From: Polaribacter sp.
GTDB lineage: Bacteria; Bacteroidota; Bacteroidia; Flavobacteriales; Flavobacteriaceae
Reading direction: 5' to 3'
Assembly (NCBI RefSeq): GCF_024639685.1
Contig: NZ_JAHEHX010000001.1
Location: forward strand, 62,001 to 126,000
DNA: 64,000 nt
Shown here: positions 16,656-24,944 of the stretch, one piece after another
Layout of the letters: each line of letters starts with the position of its first letter
How positions within the stretch are numbered: the first letter of the stretch is position 1
Translations under genes and position numbers: made by a program
The notes under the pieces: generated by a model
Told to the model about the DNA's origin: nothing
Databases searched by the model: none
The model's input: the letters and a program-made list of their open reading frames with translations, nothing else

Positions 16656-17762
16656 TTAATTATTTATTTCACTTTTTGCAGCTTCATATTCTTCAGGTGT
16701 ATTTATATTTCTGATAAAATCATCTTCTATTTCTATAATTTCCACATCAGAATTAATCAACATTTTACGTGGACAAGAATAACCCTGAGCTAAATATTGT
16801 AATAAAATAGGATAGGCTCTAGGTTCGTATATTGTAATTAAAGGTTCTACAAAATCTTTGGTTTTACCTTTTATTGCAGTTGCAACTTTAGATGGATTTC
16901 TATGCTTTAAAACCAATTTAATAATTTCATCGTTCACAAAAGGCACATCTGTAGCTAAAACAAACCAAGCTGAATTTGGATTTTTTTGAAAGGCAGAACA
17001 TATGCCTCCAAAAGGCCCAAGATTCAAAAATTTATCAGAAATTTCATAATCATTTTTTGCTTTTTGAACGGAATAAAAAGTTTTTAAATTATGCTCTTCT
17101 AGTAGTTGTTTAGCAACTTCTTTTTGTGGTTTTCCAAAATAATTGAGTTCAGATTTATCTGATCCCATTCTTGTACTTTTACCACCAACTAAAACCAAAC
17201 CTTTTACAGGTGCAATTTTCTCTTGAATTAAATTATTGATGTGATTAGAAATTGCATCAATGTCATTTAAAGAGTAACAACTTTTGTTTTTAATATTTTG
17301 ATATTTCTCCACTAAAAAATCAAAAAACTCGGTTTTTGAGTTCAGTTTTATAATAAACTGAATGTTATCTAATTGATCTAACCTTTTTAAAACTGAGGCC
17401 TCTTTAGCTTCGTCTAAAATTAAAATTTGCTTTGCTCCCTGGTAATGATTACCATTGATAAAAATACAATCAAACTGTGCAAAATCTAAACGTTGTTGGT
17501 ATTTATTTATAGATCCAGAAGTTGTAATTTGTAAATTTCCTTCATGATGAAAAACATATTCTGATAATTTATTTTCTTCCACATTTTTTGCGTGTGAAGC
17601 ATCAAAATAAGCCAATTTATAATTAGATAAATTTTTAGAAACTTTAGAAACTATATCTGAAATAATATCACATTTTGCACCTAAAATTGCAATTTCATTG
17701 GGTGCATAAATTTCATTATTTCTTCTTACCAAATTTTTATGTTTGCTGTGTTTTTTAGTCAT
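16656..17762 (-). CDS. mobA: MobA-type nucleotidyltransferase with extra N-terminal domain
   Basis: It probably links molybdopterin to GMP to make the guanine dinucleotide cofactor. The C-terminal half (from about 186) is an NTP-transferase fold with LVLVGGKSTRMGSDK at 189-203, then GPFGGICSAF, ATDVPFVND and VEPLITIYEP. The first about 180 residues form a second domain (EIAILGAKCDIISDIVSKV, LAYFDASH, CIFINGNHYQG). Its topology suggests a MobB-like P-loop fold with the nucleotide-binding loop lost. It overlaps moaC by 8 bases. The N-terminal assignment is tentative. Confidence 0.85.
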   Translation of the reverse strand: MTKKHSKHKNLVRRNNEIYAPNEIAILGAKCDIISDIVSKVSKNLSNYKLAYFDASHAKNVEENKLSEYVFHHEGNLQITTSGSINKYQQRLDFAQFDCIFINGNHYQGAKQILILDEAKEASVLKRLDQLDNIQFIIKLNSKTEFFDFLVEKYQNIKNKSCYSLNDIDAISNHINNLIQEKIAPVKGLVLVGGKSTRMGSDKSELNYFGKPQKEVAKQLLEEHNLKTFYSVQKAKNDYEISDKFLNLGPFGGICSAFQKNPNSAWFVLATDVPFVNDEIIKLVLKHRNPSKVATAIKGKTKDFVEPLITIYEPRAYPILLQYLAQGYSCPRKMLINSDVEIIEIEDDFIRNINTPEEYEAAKSEINN

Positions 17763-18231
17763 TTTTAATATCAGATTTTCCTCCAGTTTTTTCCACTAAT
17801 TTCACCTCTTTAATCACCATTTTTTGACTGATGCTTTTACACATATCATATATGGTTAAACAAGTAATATTTGCGCCAGTTAACGCTTCCATTTCTACAC
17901 CTGTTTTGCCTGTAATCGTTACTTTACAAAATACTTCTAAATGTTCTTCATCTGTAATATGAATATCAATATCTACACCATTTATTAATAATGGATGACA
18001 CATAGGAATTAAATCTGACGTCTTTTTAACACCTTGAATTCCTGCAATAATTGCGGTTTGAAAAACAGGCCCTTTTTTAGTAATTAACTCATCATTTGTA
18101 AAATGAGCAATAACCTCTTTTCCTAAAAACATGGTTGCTTTTGCAATGCCTGTTCTTTTGGTAATGTTCTTGTCAGAAACATTTACCATTTTAGGGTTGT
18201 TTTTATCATTTAAATGACTGAATTTGCTCAT
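17755..18231 (-). CDS. moaC: Cyclic pyranopterin monophosphate synthase MoaC
   Basis: With MoaA it turns GTP into cyclic pyranopterin monophosphate, the first step of molybdenum cofactor synthesis. The 158 residues carry the family's conserved blocks: MCHPLLINGVDI, EMEALTGANITCLTIYDMCK and VKLVEKTGGKS. Length is normal. It is followed directly by mobA (8-base overlap) and preceded by repeat copy B. Confidence 0.95.
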   Translation of the reverse strand: MSKFSHLNDKNNPKMVNVSDKNITKRTGIAKATMFLGKEVIAHFTNDELITKKGPVFQTAIIAGIQGVKKTSDLIPMCHPLLINGVDIDIHITDEEHLEVFCKVTITGKTGVEMEALTGANITCLTIYDMCKSISQKMVIKEVKLVEKTGGKSDIKND

Positions 18232-18249
18232 TTTACCTTTTTATATAAT

Positions 18250-18372
18250 GTTCTCAATACAATTTCGATGAAAAATCAAAATCACTCGAACTGACAACTG
18301 CTAAAGTCAAACTAAATAACACAATGTCTCTTCGAGTGAAATTCTTTTTTCTAGAATTTTGTATCGAGAAGT
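18250..18372. repeat. Palindromic intergenic repeat, copy B
   Basis: A 123-base imperfect palindrome. The left arm starts GTTCTCAATACAATTTCG and the right arm ends AATTTTGTATCGAGAAGT. Inner cores CACTCGAACTGACA (18283-18296) and TGTCTCTTCGAGTG (18325-18338) pair around a loop of about 28 bases. It fills the gap between moaC and the GIY-YIG gene and ends three bases before the latter's stop codon. Confidence 0.82.
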
Positions 18373-18374
18373 TT

Positions 18375-18668
18375 TTACTTCTTAAATTTCTTATTTGCTA
18401 AATTAGGAAGTTTTTCATATTCATCATTAATTAATGCTTCCTTTTTGATTCTAGACCACTTCTTTATTCTCTTTTCTGTATGAATAGCAATTTCTACATC
18501 AGAGAATTCAACATAAAACACCAATTGTAAAGGCCTACATTTGTATGTGTAACTTTCTTGATATTTTCCTTGTTGATGTTCATAAAATCGATTTTCTAAG
18601 TTTGAGGTAATTCCTGTATAGTAAGTTTTATCAGAACATTTTAAAATATATGCAAAATAGGTTTTCAT
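18375..18668 (-). CDS. GIY-YIG nuclease family protein
   Basis: A 97-residue single-domain protein of the UvrC/Intron-type GIY-YIG superfamily, YhbQ-like subgroup. ATG 18668 (MKTYFAYILKCSDKTYYTG) is preferred to an in-frame ATG 10 codons upstream because homologues start there. The catalytic core is visible: YILKCSDKTYYTGITSNLENRFYEH, with the Arg in NRF, and the Glu in HTEKRIKKW. The tail reads ALINDEYEKLPNLA. It is flanked by repeat copies B (3 bases away) and C (18 bases upstream), and interrupts the molybdenum cofactor run. Its substrate is unknown; a link to spread of the repeats is a hypothesis. Confidence 0.88.
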   Translation of the reverse strand: MKTYFAYILKCSDKTYYTGITSNLENRFYEHQQGKYQESYTYKCRPLQLVFYVEFSDVEIAIHTEKRIKKWSRIKKEALINDEYEKLPNLANKKFKK

Positions 18669-18685
18669 TCTATAACTTTTAAACT

Positions 18686-18765
18686 GTTCTCGATACAAAT
18701 TTGTTCATTCTTCACAAATTCACTCGAACTGACATAGGGCTTTTACTGTCGAAAAGGAAGTTTTT
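18686..18765. repeat. Palindromic intergenic repeat, copy C (one good arm)
   Basis: The left arm is well conserved: GTTCTCGATAC at 18686-18696 and CACTCGAACTGACA at 18721-18734, in the same order and spacing as copy B. The right arm is worn: only CTGTCGAAAAGGAAGTTTTT (18746-18765) faintly resembles it. It lies just upstream of the GIY-YIG start codon. Confidence 0.7.
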
Positions 18766-18814
18766 AAAACTATTACTTTAAATAAAACTTCTATTCCAGA
18801 AACATTAAAAAATA

Positions 18815-20005
18815 TCATAAGCGATAGCGAATTATAGGATAATTTTCACCTTTTTTAAATTCGTTTTTATCATTTGGTAAATGAATAAAAGCATCTGCAT
18901 GCACCAAACTTGCCAAATCTCCTGAACCATTTCCAGTAATTGGAGTTGCCAAAGTATGACCGAATTTATAACTTAATTTTACTTGTAAAAAGTATTCTAA
19001 ATTTGGTTTAAAACTCACATCTTTAGTTAAAATAGCTGTTTCTTCCTTGATTTCTATACCAATAGATTTGTAATACCAAGGATAAAAATACGCCAAACAA
19101 TTAACGAATGTTGAAATTGGATTTCCAGGAAATCCGAATATATTACAGTTGGCAGTTTTTCCATAGAAAAAAGGTTTCCCTGGTCTTTGAGCTACTTTAT
19201 GAAATAGTTTTTCTACACCTAATTCTTCAAAAACTTCTGGTAAAAAATCAAATTTACCCTTACTTACAGCTCCACTAAACAGCAAAACATCATTTTTTTC
19301 GATAAACATTTTAATCTTTTGTTTAAGTATGGCTTTATCATCTGTAATGTGTGCTGTTTCTGAATCTATTTTTAGACTTTCTAGCAAAGAAACTAAGGTA
19401 AATACGTTACTTCTTCTAATTTGATGTGCTAAAGGGTTTTCAGCTACACTAACCAATTCATCTCCTGTAGAAATAATCATCACTTTAGGTTGCTTTGCAA
19501 CTTTTACCTTTGATTTACCAACTGTTGCTAAAACACCAATCTCTGCAGCAGAAATTTTAGTGTTTTCTGTAATTAAGGTATCACCAAATTTACCATCTTT
19601 TCCTTTTTTATGGATGTTTTGGAAGTCGAATACTTCATCTATTGCAATAGTTGCAATTCCATTTTTTATAACGACATCTTCATAACGAATTACAGTATTT
19701 GCATTTTTTGGCAAAACTGCACCTGTCATTACCTCAATACAATTTTCTGAATTTTGAAGTGTTATTTGCTCATTTCCTGCAGCTTGAATGCCTTCTATCT
19801 TAAAAGCTCTTTGCTCAGTTTGAAATATCTTGAAATCTATACAAATTCCATCCATAGAAACTCTATTGAATGGAGGAAAATCTCTATCTGCAACAATCTC
19901 TTCTTTTAAAATTCTACCTACAGATTTTATAAACGGTACTTCTTCTACACCAAAATCTTGAGTGGTATTTAGAATGATATTTTTTGCTTCTTTTACTGAA
20001 ATCAT
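18815..20005 (-). CDS. moeA: Molybdopterin molybdenumtransferase MoeA
   Basis: It inserts molybdate into adenylated molybdopterin. The 396 residues show all four MoeA domains: VADRDFPPFNRVSMDGICID near the start, GAVLPKNANTVIRYEDV, the MoCF-binding fold with ISTGDELV and LLFSGAVSKGKFDF, FGFPGNPISTFVNCLAYFYP, and a C-terminal beta-barrel with TGNGSGDLASLVHADAFIHLP. Its ATG overlaps the preceding GRAM-protein stop by 4 bases. Confidence 0.96.
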   Translation of the reverse strand: MISVKEAKNIILNTTQDFGVEEVPFIKSVGRILKEEIVADRDFPPFNRVSMDGICIDFKIFQTEQRAFKIEGIQAAGNEQITLQNSENCIEVMTGAVLPKNANTVIRYEDVVIKNGIATIAIDEVFDFQNIHKKGKDGKFGDTLITENTKISAAEIGVLATVGKSKVKVAKQPKVMIISTGDELVSVAENPLAHQIRRSNVFTLVSLLESLKIDSETAHITDDKAILKQKIKMFIEKNDVLLFSGAVSKGKFDFLPEVFEELGVEKLFHKVAQRPGKPFFYGKTANCNIFGFPGNPISTFVNCLAYFYPWYYKSIGIEIKEETAILTKDVSFKPNLEYFLQVKLSYKFGHTLATPITGNGSGDLASLVHADAFIHLPNDKNEFKKGENYPIIRYRL

Positions 20006-20565
20006 GATTTCAATTTATTCTGAACTTTAACTAATACATCATCTCTATGATTAACTACAAAATCATATTCGGTATTTTGTTTTGTAATTATTTTAATTCC
20101 ATTATCTATCAATTTCGCAGTTTTTCTTTTTTGTACTGAACTTATAATTGAGTACTCAATATTGGTTTGCGCTTTTTGAATATTTAGGGAATGACTTTTG
20201 AAAATTAATCGCTGATTGGTTAAAAACATTTTACCTCCAACACCTTCTACACCTCTAAATAAGTTTGCAAAAATCTCATCTTCTATTTCTTCTTCATCTA
20301 ATAACTCAGGTACAATATTATTTACTCTTTTCCCTAGCATTTTTTTCATAGCCCATGGAAATATCAAAACAAACAAAACACCAAAAAAGATTGCTTGAAA
20401 AATTATTGAGTTTATGTTTTGATTCCTATCAAATAGAAACAAAACTGTTCCATAAATAATAGCCGTAAAAAACATAGATGAAATTCTTTGCTTCCAGGTT
20501 AAATCAATTTTAAATTCTTTTTTTATGTATTGTACTTTTTTATTATTCATAACTCTTTTTCTCAT
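20002..20565 (-). CDS. Membrane-anchored GRAM-like domain protein
   Basis: This protein of 187 residues (182 if it starts at the second Met) has two N-terminal membrane helices (about 30-46, SSMFFTAIIYGTVLFLF, and 54-72). An acidic linker (ELLDEEEIEDEIF) and a C-terminal GRAM/PH-like beta domain follow. The domain reads GKMFLTNQRLIFKSHSLN, with the typical L-T-N-x-R-L/I-F signature. GRAM domains bind lipids or proteins in eukaryotes; the bacterial role is unknown. It overlaps moeA by 4 bases and follows a 34-residue membrane peptide, so it may be a passenger in the cofactor operon. Confidence 0.75.
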   Translation of the reverse strand: MRKRVMNNKKVQYIKKEFKIDLTWKQRISSMFFTAIIYGTVLFLFDRNQNINSIIFQAIFFGVLFVLIFPWAMKKMLGKRVNNIVPELLDEEEIEDEIFANLFRGVEGVGGKMFLTNQRLIFKSHSLNIQKAQTNIEYSIISSVQKRKTAKLIDNGIKIITKQNTEYDFVVNHRDDVLVKVQNKLKS

Positions 20566-20577
20566 TAGAAATTTGAA

Positions 20578-20682
20578 CTATTTCCATCCAATAAATAATG
20601 TAACAATTCCTATTATAATGGCTAGAATAAAAACAAATATTCCTTTCGTAGATTTAGTTTCCTCAAAAAAAATTCTATCCAT
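20578..20682 (-). CDS. 34-residue single-pass membrane peptide
   Basis: The frame ATG 20682 to TAG 20578 encodes MDRIFFEETKSTKGIFVFIL followed by AIIIGIVTLFIGWK. It has a polar, charged first third and one strong membrane helix (residues about 14-32) ending in GWK. It lies 12 bases before the GRAM protein and 47 bases after moaA on the same strand, so it fits the operon. I do not recognise a family. The clean helix and positioning support a real gene. Confidence 0.5.
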   Translation of the reverse strand: MDRIFFEETKSTKGIFVFILAIIIGIVTLFIGWK

Positions 20683-20729
20683 TTTTTGAACTTAAGCATT
20701 AAAATTAGCCGACCAACTGTAAACCAGAA

Positions 20730-21722
20730 CTAGCCTCCAATTGTGCTCATACTTTCAGAAACATTTCCTTTTTTACGGTTTGCTTCTGCTATAAAACCAT
20801 TTTCTGGTTTGTCTTTTACTAAATATAAAAACAATTCTTTTAAATCGTTATTAGAAGCACCTTTTCTTATAAAATCGCGCAGATTAAAAACACCATCATC
20901 AAACAAACAATTTTTAAAAGTACCTGTAGATGTGATTCTAATTCTGTTACAATCATTACAAAAAGTTCTTGTAAAGGCAGGTATAATTCCAAAAGTTCCT
21001 AAATGATTGTCTATTTTATAATTTCTAGATGTAGACGACTTTTCTGACTGAATTTCATCTACAGAAAACACCGTTTTTACTTCATTTAAAATTTTATTGA
21101 AGGTCCAATTTTCCTTCATGTCTCTCTGCCCTTTTCCATTAAAAGGCATTTCTTCTATAAAACGTACAGCAACATTTTTATCTCTTGTTAGTTTTACAAA
21201 ATCGACAATTTCATCAGTATTAAAACCAGACTGAACTACAACATTTAGTTTTAGATTCAGGCTACTTTGTTCTAGTAATTCAAACGTTTTGTACACTTCT
21301 GGAAACACATCTCTTCTTGTAATTTTTGCAAACTTATCTCTTTGCAAACTGTCAATACTTAAATTGATGTTTTTTACTTTTTCTAGTTTTTCAATCTTAT
21401 CAATATGATGAGAAATTAACGCTCCATTTGTAGTAATATTTATAGCATCTAACAAATCATTATAAGACAGCATTTCTAAAAAACCCACAAAATCTCTACG
21501 CACAAAAGGCTCACCACCTGTTAAACGCACTTTATTTACGCCCAATTCTGTTAAAACACGAATTAAACGATACATTTCTTTAAACGTGAGTAATTCTTGT
21601 CTTGGTACAATATTTATACCATGAGCAGGCATACAATATTGGCAACGCAAATTACAACGATCAGTAACTGCCAACCGCACATAATCCATTTGTCTACCAA
21701 AATTATCTACCAATTTGCTCAT
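20730..21722 (-). CDS. moaA: GTP 3',8-cyclase MoaA (radical SAM)
   Basis: A radical S-adenosylmethionine enzyme that begins molybdenum cofactor synthesis from GTP. The 330 residues contain the radical-SAM cluster C23-x3-C27-x2-C30 (DRCNLRCQYCMP) and RLTGGEPFVRRDF. The second cluster is TFCNDCNRIRITSTGTFKNCLF, and the required C-terminal double glycine is present (SMSTIGG). It abuts the small YeeE/YedE-type gene without a gap. Confidence 0.97.
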   Translation of the reverse strand: MSKLVDNFGRQMDYVRLAVTDRCNLRCQYCMPAHGINIVPRQELLTFKEMYRLIRVLTELGVNKVRLTGGEPFVRRDFVGFLEMLSYNDLLDAINITTNGALISHHIDKIEKLEKVKNINLSIDSLQRDKFAKITRRDVFPEVYKTFELLEQSSLNLKLNVVVQSGFNTDEIVDFVKLTRDKNVAVRFIEEMPFNGKGQRDMKENWTFNKILNEVKTVFSVDEIQSEKSSTSRNYKIDNHLGTFGIIPAFTRTFCNDCNRIRITSTGTFKNCLFDDGVFNLRDFIRKGASNNDLKELFLYLVKDKPENGFIAEANRKKGNVSESMSTIGG

Positions 21723-22136
21723 TTAATTAGGTAATTTTTTAGCGATTAAACCATAGATAAATGCCCCTATTAATGCACCTACTAAAATTAGTAAAGCTGG
21801 TAAAAATTTGAAACCTAAAATTACAAATACAGGTGCTGCACAAGCCCCTGAAATACCCCACCCTAAACCAAATAATGTTCCTCCAAAAACGGTACTTATA
21901 ACACCTTTCTTTTTTGGTTTGGGTACAATTTTGTTACCATTAATATCTTTTATCTTTCCGCTTTTAAAAAGTTGCATTATTATAGCAGAAATTACAACTG
22001 CACCACCAATAATTCCAAACATATGAAAAGATTGAAACGTAAACATTTCGTAAAAACGGTACCAAGAAATTGCTTGAGATTTGCTTAAAACTATTGCAAA
22101 GAAAATTCCTAAGAGTAAAAATTTAATATTCTTCAT
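21723..22136 (-). CDS. YeeE/YedE-type (DUF6691) membrane protein, second half of split transporter
   Basis: A 137-residue protein with four membrane helices and the family motif GTLFGLGWGISGACAAPVFV. In the YeeE/YedE (TsuA-like) superfamily such GxGxGxxGxCAP segments line the path for sulfur anions such as thiosulfate. Here the family exists as two half-length genes, this one and the next upstream, 52 bases apart. Adjacency to moaA (zero gap) suggests supply of sulfur for the dithiolene, but that is inference. Confidence 0.8.
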   Translation of the reverse strand: MKNIKFLLLGIFFAIVLSKSQAISWYRFYEMFTFQSFHMFGIIGGAVVISAIIMQLFKSGKIKDINGNKIVPKPKKKGVISTVFGGTLFGLGWGISGACAAPVFVILGFKFLPALLILVGALIGAFIYGLIAKKLPN

Positions 22137-22188
22137 TTGTATAAATTATAGATATTGAATCAAGTTCAGCATATTTTTTTTAAAAAAA

Positions 22189-22746
22189 TTAAAATAATAT
22201 TGGAATTATAAACCATGTTGCTACGATACCACCTATAAAAAAGCCAATTACAGCCAATAAAGAAGGTAATTGTAAACTACTTAAACCTGTAATTGCATGA
22301 CCAGAAGTACAACCACCTGCATAACGTGTTCCAAAACCAATTAACACTCCAGAAAGTATTAAAATCAGAAATCCTTTTAGAGAGAACACAACATCATCAC
22401 TAAAAATTTCTGCTGGAAAATAACTTTCGCCAACATTGGCAAAACCTAAATCTGTTAGCTTTTGAACAGTGATTGGGTTTAAATCGATTGTTGGATTTGG
22501 TACTAAGAAATAAGCCGATATAAAACCACCAATAATTAAACCTACCACAAATAATAATGCAAAATCTCGCTGTTTCCAATCTTTCTTAAAATAGTCTGAC
22601 ACTTTACCTGCACCAGCCATTGTACAAAGAGTTTCAAAATTGGTTGATGCTCCAAAGTTTTGTCCAAAATAAAAATAAAGAAATAGCGATAACGCTATTA
22701 ATGGCCCAACAATAAACCAAGGCCAAGGTTGTAATAGAAAATCCAT
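22189..22746 (-). CDS. YeeE/YedE family membrane protein, first half of split transporter
   Basis: A 185-residue protein with about five membrane helices. It carries the conserved NFETLCTMAGAGKVSDYF cysteine region and LIGFGTRYAGGCTSGHAITGLS, the glycine/cysteine signature of thiosulfate-type transporters. An extracytoplasmic loop of about 40 residues lies in the middle. It abuts waaA upstream and precedes the DUF6691 half. Confidence 0.85.
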   Translation of the reverse strand: MDFLLQPWPWFIVGPLIALSLFLYFYFGQNFGASTNFETLCTMAGAGKVSDYFKKDWKQRDFALLFVVGLIIGGFISAYFLVPNPTIDLNPITVQKLTDLGFANVGESYFPAEIFSDDVVFSLKGFLILILSGVLIGFGTRYAGGCTSGHAITGLSSLQLPSLLAVIGFFIGGIVATWFIIPILF

Positions 22747-23979
22747 TTATAAATGAGTATTTAAATAATTCATAATATATTCTGTTGCTCCTAAATTATC
22801 TTTAATATACTTTTTGTTGATAGTACCAGTTAAGGTTCTATCATTTTTATCATCTCTTAAATGTATTAAGTTTTGTGTAAATTCTTTTTGATTTTGGATA
22901 GAAATACATCCACCAATTTCAACCAAATCTACAGCTTCTTTAAACTTGTCGAATTTATGACCAATAATTACAGGAATTCCGAAAGTTGCAGGTTCTAAAA
23001 TATTATGCAAACCTGTTTTTAAACCTCCACCAACATAAGCCAAATCTGCTGCTGCATAAATTTTGGTTAAAATACCAATGGTGTCAATAATAAAAACTTG
23101 ATATTCTTTTAAACCCGTATTGGCTTTATTAGAAAAAAGTACTGTTTTTTTAACAATAGAATTTTTAAGTTTTTGAATTGCTTCATCGTTAATATTATGT
23201 GGAGCAATTATAAATTTTTCGTTTTCTACTGAATCATTATTGATGTAATCAATTAATAACTCTTCATCTTCAGGCCATGTACTACCTGCGACTACTGTGT
23301 ATTTATTATCTTTAAACTGACTGATGAAATCAAGTGAATTATCTTGTTGTAAAATTTTTGAAACACGATCAAACCTTGTATCACCAGCTACAGTTACATT
23401 TTCTAAGTTAATAGATGCTAGCAACTCTCTAGATATCTCATTTTGCATAAAAAAATGATGAAAAGCTTGCAATGAATTTCGCATAAAGCTACCATAACTT
23501 TTAAAGAACAACTGATTTTCTCTTAATATTCCTGATACTAATAATGTAGGAATTTCTTTACTTTTTAATTCATAAAGAAAATTTGGCCAAAACTCATACT
23601 TTACAAAAATGGCCATTTTAGGATTTACAATTTCTAAAAACTGCTGGGCATTTTTCTTAGAATCTAAAGGTAAATAGCAAATTACATCTGCTAGTTTGTA
23701 ATTTTTTCGAATTTCATAGCCTGAAGGAGAAAAAAAAGTAACTAAAATTTTATAACTATTAAGTGTTTGTTTTAATTCTTCTATGATTGGTCTTGCTTGC
23801 TCAAACTCGCCCAAAGAAGCTACATGAAACCAAATTGTTTTATGATTTTTTAAAACAGCAATTTTAGAGAATGTTTCTTTTCTACCCTCTACAAAAAGTT
23901 TTAATTTTTTATTGAAGTTTGCTAAAAATATCAAAAGATATTTAGAAAGAGAAACAAGCACACAGTATACATTCTTCAT
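22747..23979 (-). CDS. waaA: 3-deoxy-D-manno-octulosonic acid transferase (Kdo transferase)
   Basis: It transfers Kdo from CMP-Kdo to lipid A precursor at the inner membrane. The 410 residues contain an N-terminal membrane anchor region, WFHVASLGEFEQARPIIEEL (glycine-rich GT-B loop), KYEFWPNFLYELK, VAGDTRFDRV, VAGSTWPEDEELLI and YVGGGLKTGLHNILEPATFGIPVIIG. All are hallmarks of the GT30 family. It is the first gene of the minus-strand run, with no gap to the transporter gene. Confidence 0.95.
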   Translation of the reverse strand: MKNVYCVLVSLSKYLLIFLANFNKKLKLFVEGRKETFSKIAVLKNHKTIWFHVASLGEFEQARPIIEELKQTLNSYKILVTFFSPSGYEIRKNYKLADVICYLPLDSKKNAQQFLEIVNPKMAIFVKYEFWPNFLYELKSKEIPTLLVSGILRENQLFFKSYGSFMRNSLQAFHHFFMQNEISRELLASINLENVTVAGDTRFDRVSKILQQDNSLDFISQFKDNKYTVVAGSTWPEDEELLIDYINNDSVENEKFIIAPHNINDEAIQKLKNSIVKKTVLFSNKANTGLKEYQVFIIDTIGILTKIYAAADLAYVGGGLKTGLHNILEPATFGIPVIIGHKFDKFKEAVDLVEIGGCISIQNQKEFTQNLIHLRDDKNDRTLTGTINKKYIKDNLGATEYIMNYLNTHL

Positions 23980-24031
23980 GAAATGTAAAAATACAAAATA
24001 CTGCTAAGTGTCGGTAAACTATTTAATACAT

Positions 24032-24066
24032 AAAAAAAGCCCAAACATTAACTGTTTGAGCTTAAT
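24032..24066 (-). terminator. Terminator of the rplU-rpmA transcript
   Basis: On the minus strand AAGCTCAAACA and TGTTTGGGCTT pair (one G-T wobble) around a short loop, followed by a T run. It starts directly after the rpmA stop codon. Confidence 0.75.
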
Positions 24067-24069
24067 TTC

Positions 24070-24330
24070 TTATGCTTCAAACGGAGTAATAGATACATAA
24101 GATCTATTATCTCTTTTCTTTTGAAACTCAACAATTCCGTCAACTTTTGCATGTAAAGTATGATCTTTACCCATGTAAACGTTTTCACCTGGATTGTGAG
24201 TTGTTCCTCTTTGACGAACGATAATGTTTCCTGCTATTGCAGCTTGTCCTCCAAAGATTTTTACACCAAGTCGTTTCGATTCTGATTCTCTACCATTCTT
24301 CGAACTACCTACTCCTTTTTTATGTGCCAT
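24070..24330 (-). CDS. rpmA: Large ribosomal subunit protein bL27
   Basis: An 86-residue ribosomal protein near the peptidyl-transferase centre. It starts [22 protein letters not shown] and continues with [22 protein letters not shown] and [13 protein letters not shown]. There is no N-terminal cleavable extension of the Firmicutes type. It follows rplU after 26 bases, the standard L21-L27 pair. Confidence 0.98.
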   Translation of the reverse strand: MAHKKGVGSSKNGRESESKRLGVKIFGGQAAIAGNIIVRQRGTTHNPGENVYMGKDHTLHAKVDGIVEFQKKRDNRSYVSITPFEA

Positions 24331-24356
24331 GATGTTATGGTTTTAAAATTGAAATT

Positions 24357-24884
24357 TTATTTAGTTAAAGCATCAATTAATTCTGCCTTTTTTAAAGAAG
24401 TATATCCTTTAATACCAGCTTCTTTGGCTGCAACTTTTAATTCTGCAACTGTCATAGAACTAAAATCTTTTACTGCTTTAGTTTCTTCTTTAGTTTCAAC
24501 CTCTTTTACATCAGCTTTTTTAGTTGTTGCTTTTTTGGTTGTTGCTTTTTTGGTTGTTGCCTTCTTTGAACCAGATGCAGAAATTGATTCAATTTGAATC
24601 TCACTAAAAGACTGTCTGTGTCCATTTTTCTTTCTGTAACCTTTTCTTCTTTTCTTTTTGAAGACAATTACTTTATCACCTTTAAGATGACTTAAAATTT
24701 GAGCAGTTACTGATGCTCCTTCTATAGCTGGGGCGCCAATAGTTACATTACCTGATTCGTCTAGTAAAAGTACATTATCAAAAGTTACTTTTGATCCTTC
24801 CTCTCCTTGTAAACGATGAACGTATACTTTTTGGTCTTTTGCTACTTTAAACTGCTGCCCTGCTATCTCTACGATTGCGTACAT
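24357..24884 (-). CDS. rplU: Large ribosomal subunit protein bL21 with C-terminal extension
   Basis: Residues 1-104 are an ordinary L21 domain ([34 protein letters not shown]). An extension of about 70 residues follows. Residues 107-121 are three KKATT repeats, then comes an acidic-basic linker, and 141-175 ([31 protein letters not shown]) look like a SAP/HeH/Rho_N helix-extended-loop-helix motif, which often binds nucleic acid. Typical L21 has about 103 residues. The promoter at 24945-24974 drives rplU-rpmA. Confidence 0.95.
   Translation of the reverse strand: MYAIVEIAGQQFKVAKDQKVYVHRLQGEEGSKVTFDNVLLLDESGNVTIGAPAIEGASVTAQILSHLKGDKVIVFKKKRRKGYRKKNGHRQSFSEIQIESISASGSKKATTKKATTKKATTKKADVKEVETKEETKAVKDFSSMTVAELKVAAKEAGIKGYTSLKKAELIDALTK
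24522..24566 (-). repeat. Three tandem 15-base repeats inside rplU
   Basis: Units 24522-24536, 24537-24551 and 24552-24566 differ at only a few bases and each encodes KKATT. A fourth, partial unit (KKA) continues downstream. The copy number could vary between strains by slippage without breaking the frame. Confidence 0.85.
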
Positions 24885-24944
24885 ACTATTTGTTTTGCGT
24901 ATTTATACTTGTTTATTGCATTTAACTTACTGAAAATGCGGATG

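Noticed and set aside
18669..18698. Ten-codon N-terminal extension of the GIY-YIG protein
   Set aside because: It runs into repeat copy C, and the family normally starts at MKTYFAYILKC.
15469..22746. Molybdenum genes as a complete cofactor pathway
   Set aside because: moaD, moaE and a clear mogA/moaB are missing in the window, so completeness cannot be claimed.
24519..24566. Short tandem repeat as a CRISPR-like array
   Set aside because: It is an in-frame coding repeat (KKATT) in rplU with no spacers.
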